A DNA stretch of 64,000 nt from Castor canadensis (taxonomy: Eukaryota; Chordata; Mammalia; Rodentia; Castoridae). This document shows positions 60,600 through 64,000 of this stretch, in pieces. Both the position numbers and the translations under genes were made by a program. The stretch spans positions 108,086,343 through 108,150,342 of the forward strand of contig NC_133394.1 of the NCBI RefSeq assembly GCF_047511655.1, written 5' to 3'. How positions within the stretch are numbered: position 1 is the first letter of the stretch; each line of letters starts with the position of its first letter. The notes under the pieces were generated by a model. The model had not been told where the DNA came from, made no database searches, and saw only the letters and a program-made list of their open reading frames with translations.

Positions 60600-62290
60600 T
60601 CTATGGTGGAGTAACTTATAGTAGGCAAATACTTCTCCCAAGATAACTAGAAAAGCCATAAAATTAAAGTAGAAAAAAAGATTTGGTTCAAAGTCATCAT
60701 AGAGGTCACAAGGTGATTGAGACTTTAAGAGCAAGATATTTGCAAAAGGGGAGCCTCCAGAATAAAAGAAAGACAATCTGCAAAGGCTAATGGTGAAAGA
60801 TAAAGCAAGTTAAAAAGTGGGAGAAATTCTGAAGACCCTTATGATTATCAGTAACAAAAGGAGGAGACCAGGAGGTCAAGAAAGAGGAGTTACCCTAGCA
60901 ATCCTGTATTTCCAGTTGTAACAACTAAAGGAAATAGGGCAAAAACACACGGTCCTAGGAGCAGAAAGGACTAAAGATCCATCTTAGTCATCAGTGGATA
61001 AAGAGAAAGAGATGATTCCTTTTATACCTGATGCCAAACAAGCAGAGGATAGGAGAGCTAACATTATAGAAGACCCTTACATTTTTTTCCTAAAATGAAT
61101 TCAAAGTTATCAACCATGCCAAGAAAGAATACTATGATAAAAAAATAGTCATAAAAACATAGTCATAGGTAACAAAGATATTATGGATACTGGCTATTAT
61201 ATGGAGCTTTGAAATTACTATGGTAAAAATGTTTAGAAGAATGTGTGAAAAAATAGAACTTTCTAGGGAAATTGCATTTTATGATGAAAAATTTATTATA
61301 CATATAAGGAGTAAAAAATTAAGTGAAATTTACAACTTGATATTTGAACTTATGAAGTAACATAAATTTATGAGATGGCAATGTTCACCTTTGAGGCAAA
61401 GATTTGCAAAGCACAGTGATAGCTGAGAAATTTTACTACCCTTTTTGTGCCAAAATCCAGCCAATCAAAAAGAAATACCCTGTTAATGACATCACAAAAA
61501 CAAGCCATAGCTTTCCTCACCCACTCAGACAAGAATCACTTCTATTCATCCTCTTAATTTTTGTAAAACTCACTGCTAACTCTCCTTTGATTCTCCTCTA
61601 AAGAAGCCTAAATCATCATTTTTTTTTGAGAATTTGTTTATTGAATGCTCTCCCTATCAAATAGCCTGAAAAAAATGATTTCATTAGTTGTATCAGTGTT
61701 TTCTTTCACAGAGAAAATAAGGAATTGAATGATAAAAGAAAATGTCCAGACTGGCCACAGAGAAGAAAACCACTTAGAAAATATCAAAATGAGTGTAAAG
61801 GAATATATAGGAATTTGAGAAAAGTTAAAGATACTGTAACTATCTTTAGGATCCCAGAATGGGAACAGAAATAAGAAGCTGAGAGCATGACAATATTTGA
61901 AGATATTATGGCTGAAAAATATTTCACAGTATACAGATGACATCAGTAATAAGGCTTGAAAAACAGAACTAAGACTTGAAGCAATAAAATTATGGCAAAA
62001 CTGTCTAGGCATACCATAGTGCAAAATATGAAAATGAAAGACAGATAAATATTTTATTGAAGACAGAAATAAATACAAAGTCAAATGAAATGGGTATACT
62101 CATATTTAAAAGTGTTAAAAGAAAGTTTAGACTAAATTTCTGTCCCCTGGAAATTTTCTTCAAATGTGAAGCTAAAATGAAGTGATTTGGGGATTGATAT
62201 AAACAAACAACATTGTTCTTTGACAAGCCAGAAGTAAAAGAATACTCTCAGTCATTGTACATATTACAACTCTAGAGTGATCACTCAAAG
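60600..62290 (+). mobile_element. Old L1M/HAL1-like relic, ORF1 region
   Basis: The clearest part is about 61800-62120. It reads like a decayed ORF1 C-terminal zone (atatttgaagatattatggc, tgaaaaatatttcacag, then 'gggtatactcatatttaaaagtgttaaaag', compared with the ggatatattcaaagtgctgaaag landmark). The left part resembles 5'UTR/ORF1 text only weakly. The 148-codon minus-strand frame at 61638-62084 is the antisense of this relic. Confidence 0.45.
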
Positions 62291-62302
62291 CATGTAAAAT
62301 GA

Positions 62303-62496
62303 GCTGAGCGCCAGTGGGTCATGCTTGTAATCCTAGCGATTCTACCAGGCAGAGATCAGGAAGATCAGAGTTGAAGTCAGCCAGGGCAAATAGCTACCAA
62401 GACCCATTTCAAAAAAAAACCACTCACAAAAAAGGGCTGAGTTCAAACCCCAGTACTGTTAAAAAAAAATATATATATATATACACAAAATAAGTG
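62303..62496 (+). mobile_element. SINE (B1-like head, tRNA-like tail)
   Basis: The head gagctgagcgccagtgggtc, cttgtaatcctagcgattct and the linker of As are followed by a shortened tail (aaagggctgagttcaaaccc). The tail is shorter than in 31682-31872. An A-rich end passes into an (AT)n run at 62469-62482. Possible 7-bp TSD aaaatga at 62296-62302 and 62497-62503. Confidence 0.85.
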
Positions 62497-62510
62497 AAAA
62501 TGAATATGCT

Positions 62511-63280
62511 AATGCTGAAATTAGATCCCTGACTCTCACCCTGTACTAAAATCAATTCAAAATGGATCAAAGGCCTTAAGGTAAGACCTGAAACTTTGGA
62601 ATTACTACAGAAATAAAACATATGCATAGGTAACAACTTCTTGGATTGACCCTAATTACTCAGGAAGTAAGAGCAAGAATTGATAAATGGGAATGCATTA
62701 AATTATAAAACTTCTGCACAGCAAAAGCCAACATAAAAAACAGTCATTAAAATGAAAACAAAACCTACAGAATGGGAAAAAATCTTTTCCAGCTATTCAT
62801 CTGATGAGGTACTAATAAACCAGAATATATAAAGAGCTCAAAAACATTAAACTCCAAAAGAACCAATAATCCAATTAATAATATGGCAAATGAATTGAAC
62901 AGGCAATTCCAGAAATAAGTGAAAAACACCAATAATACATGAAGAGATGTTTAATTCATTGGCCATGAAGGAAATGCAAATCAAAATGGCATTGAGATCT
63001 TATCCACCTCAGTCAGAATGGCTATCACCAAGAACACAAATAGCAACAAATTCTCCTGAGGGTTCAGTGTACTGTTTATGGCAATGTGAATTAGTACAGC
63101 CACTCAAAAAATTTAAAAAAAAAACACCGTATGATGCATTTATACTACTCTGGGCATATATTCAAAGGTATGTAAGTCAAAATACAATAGATATGCTTGC
63201 ACACCCATCCAAGTACTCACAATAACGAAGATGTAGAATCAGCCTAGGTTCTCTTCACCAGATGAATGGATAAACAAATG

Positions 63281-63322
<42 letters not shown>

Positions 63323-63798
63323 GAGTATTATTCATCCATAAAGAACTATGTTATTTGTAGGAAAATGAATAGAGCTAGAAATCATAATGTTAAGTGAAAT
63401 ACATCAGGATCAGAAAGACAAATATCACATTTTTTTCTTATATGCAGAATCTAGACCAAATATACGTAAAATATATGAATGTTATGTACATGAATAGAAA
63501 AAAGTGGGAGGTCAAGGTAGAAGAGCCACAGTAACAGGCTTTCAGCTGTAACACATACAGGAAAAAAGCTCCATGGAGGATCAACAACATTGAAGTACAC
63601 TGTGCCTATGTAAAGATACCATAATGAAATCTTCTCAACACTTTAAAAAAATAGGAGGGGAGAAGGTATGGGGAAAAGCAAGATCAATAGAGGGGCTTAA
63701 TCTGATCAAAACACAATATATGTATGAATATTGCATGGGTGGAAATACCATGATGAAATCCTTTGTAAAATTCATACATACTAGTAAATTTTTAAATT
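62511..63798 (+). mobile_element. 5'-truncated L1, older rodent type, with TSD
   Basis: It covers the ORF2 connector and C-terminal region (cctacagaatgggaaaaaat, the NSLAMKEMQIKMALRSYPPQ block, ggcatatattcaaaggtatg), then a 3'UTR without the polypurine block, ending in taaattttt and an A-rich tail. A perfect 14-bp TSD, aaaatgaatatgct, lies at 62497-62510 and 63799-63812. It is interrupted by stops and contains the (AC)18 repeat at 63285-63320. Its wording differs clearly from types I and II. Confidence 0.92.
63285..63320 (+). repeat. (AC)18 microsatellite inside L1
   Basis: Thirty-six bases of perfect AC repeat stand where other L1 copies read gtggtatttatacacaatgg, between aaatgtatt and tggagtatt. 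It therefore grew from the short 'tacaca' seed in ORF2. Confidence 0.98.
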
Positions 63799-63860
63799 AA
63801 AATGAATATGCTTATTCATGTGGATAGAATAAAAATAATTTATTAATTTGAATACCTGAA

Positions 63861-63956
63861 GGGCTGGGGATGTAGCTCAGTTGTAGAATACTTGCTTAGC
63901 ATAGGCAAGGCCCTAGTTTTGATCCCCAGTAGCACTAATAAAATAAATAAATAGAA
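63861..63956 (+). mobile_element. ID SINE with 14-bp TSD
   Basis: A well-preserved ID element: gggctggggatgtagctcag, ttgtagaatacttgcttagc, a gttttgatccccagtag B box, then an (aaat)n-type tail. The perfect repeat taatttgaatacct lies at 63844-63857 and 63957-63970. It inserted just downstream of the L1 at 62511. Confidence 0.97.
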
Positions 63957-64000
63957 TAATTTGAATACCTAGAATCAGATACAATCAAATGATATTAAAA

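Noticed and set aside
61638..62084. 148-codon minus-strand frame as a membrane protein gene
   Set aside because: It is the antisense of an A-rich old L1 ORF1 relic; translating the T-rich strand gives Phe/Leu/Ile/Ser-rich pseudo-membrane protein.
63861..63935. tRNA-Ala gene
   Set aside because: It has a tRNA-like promoter sequence but no cloverleaf with an intact anticodon arm; the A-rich tail and TSD mark it as an ID SINE.
1..64000. CRISPR array, phage, plasmid or defence system
   Set aside because: No regularly spaced identical repeats, no compact operons and no ribosome-binding sites; all the evidence points to repeat-rich mammalian DNA.

Overview
This window reads as AT-rich, gene-poor mammalian chromosomal DNA, almost certainly from a rodent. 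LINE-1 (L1) retrotransposons of a placental type dominate it. Short interspersed elements combine a 7SL/B1-like head with a tRNA-like tail, and simple ID elements are present. The SINE wording (a 'gccaggcgctggtggctca'-like head, then a 'gttcaaaccccagtac'-like tail) is closest to what I remember of castorimorph rodents such as beaver. That species guess is from memory. I found no host protein-coding exon I can defend, no tRNA or rRNA gene, no CRISPR array and no bacterial-type operon.

Layout. 1-1263: minus-strand L1 fragment running off the left edge. 2110-3168: ancient LTR-like repeat split by a small L1 with a perfect 13-bp target-site duplication (TSD). 3560-8142: layers of old L1M sequence, interrupted by a younger minus-strand L1 (4885-5592) and a MaLR LTR that itself holds an ID SINE. 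9201-12729: low-copy DNA. 12730-19830: an L1 with an intact 5' end, split by a younger L1 (16471-18081) with an 11-bp TSD. 19926-23034: low-copy DNA. 23036-28876: near full-length minus-strand L1 with 5'UTR, ORF1, ORF2 and 3'UTR. 28905-31872: SINEs, a MaLR LTR and a degenerate tandem repeat. 32439-37443: L1 with both ends and a 14-bp TSD but lacking much of ORF2. 37888-38681: truncated young L1. 38682-64000: mostly low-copy DNA with MIR/L2 relics, two MaLR LTRs, a 91-bp hyper-truncated L1, a U6 snRNA/L1 chimeric insertion (46037-46902), composite SINEs, an old L1 relic, a well-bounded L1 (62511-63798) carrying an (AC)18 microsatellite, and an ID SINE with a 14-bp TSD.

Relations. The young L1s fall into two groups by 3'UTR. 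'Type I' (2475, 4885, 16471, 23036, 37888) has a G-rich polypurine block. 'Type II' (12730 and 32439, probably 1-1263) has a different, less G-rich 3'UTR. A type I element inserted into a type II element, so at this locus type II is older. All three long type II-like copies have lost internal ORF2 sequence, each at a different place. The near full-length type I copy keeps ORF2 length and the FADD reverse-transcriptase motif, although frameshifts break it. No element is predicted to be autonomously active.

I did not find an undescribed functional system. The most informative observations are the U6/L1 chimera, the nested L1 chronology, the repeated ORF2 internal deletions, the different 5'UTRs joined to similar L1 bodies, and one unexplained long open frame (56044-56610, minus strand).
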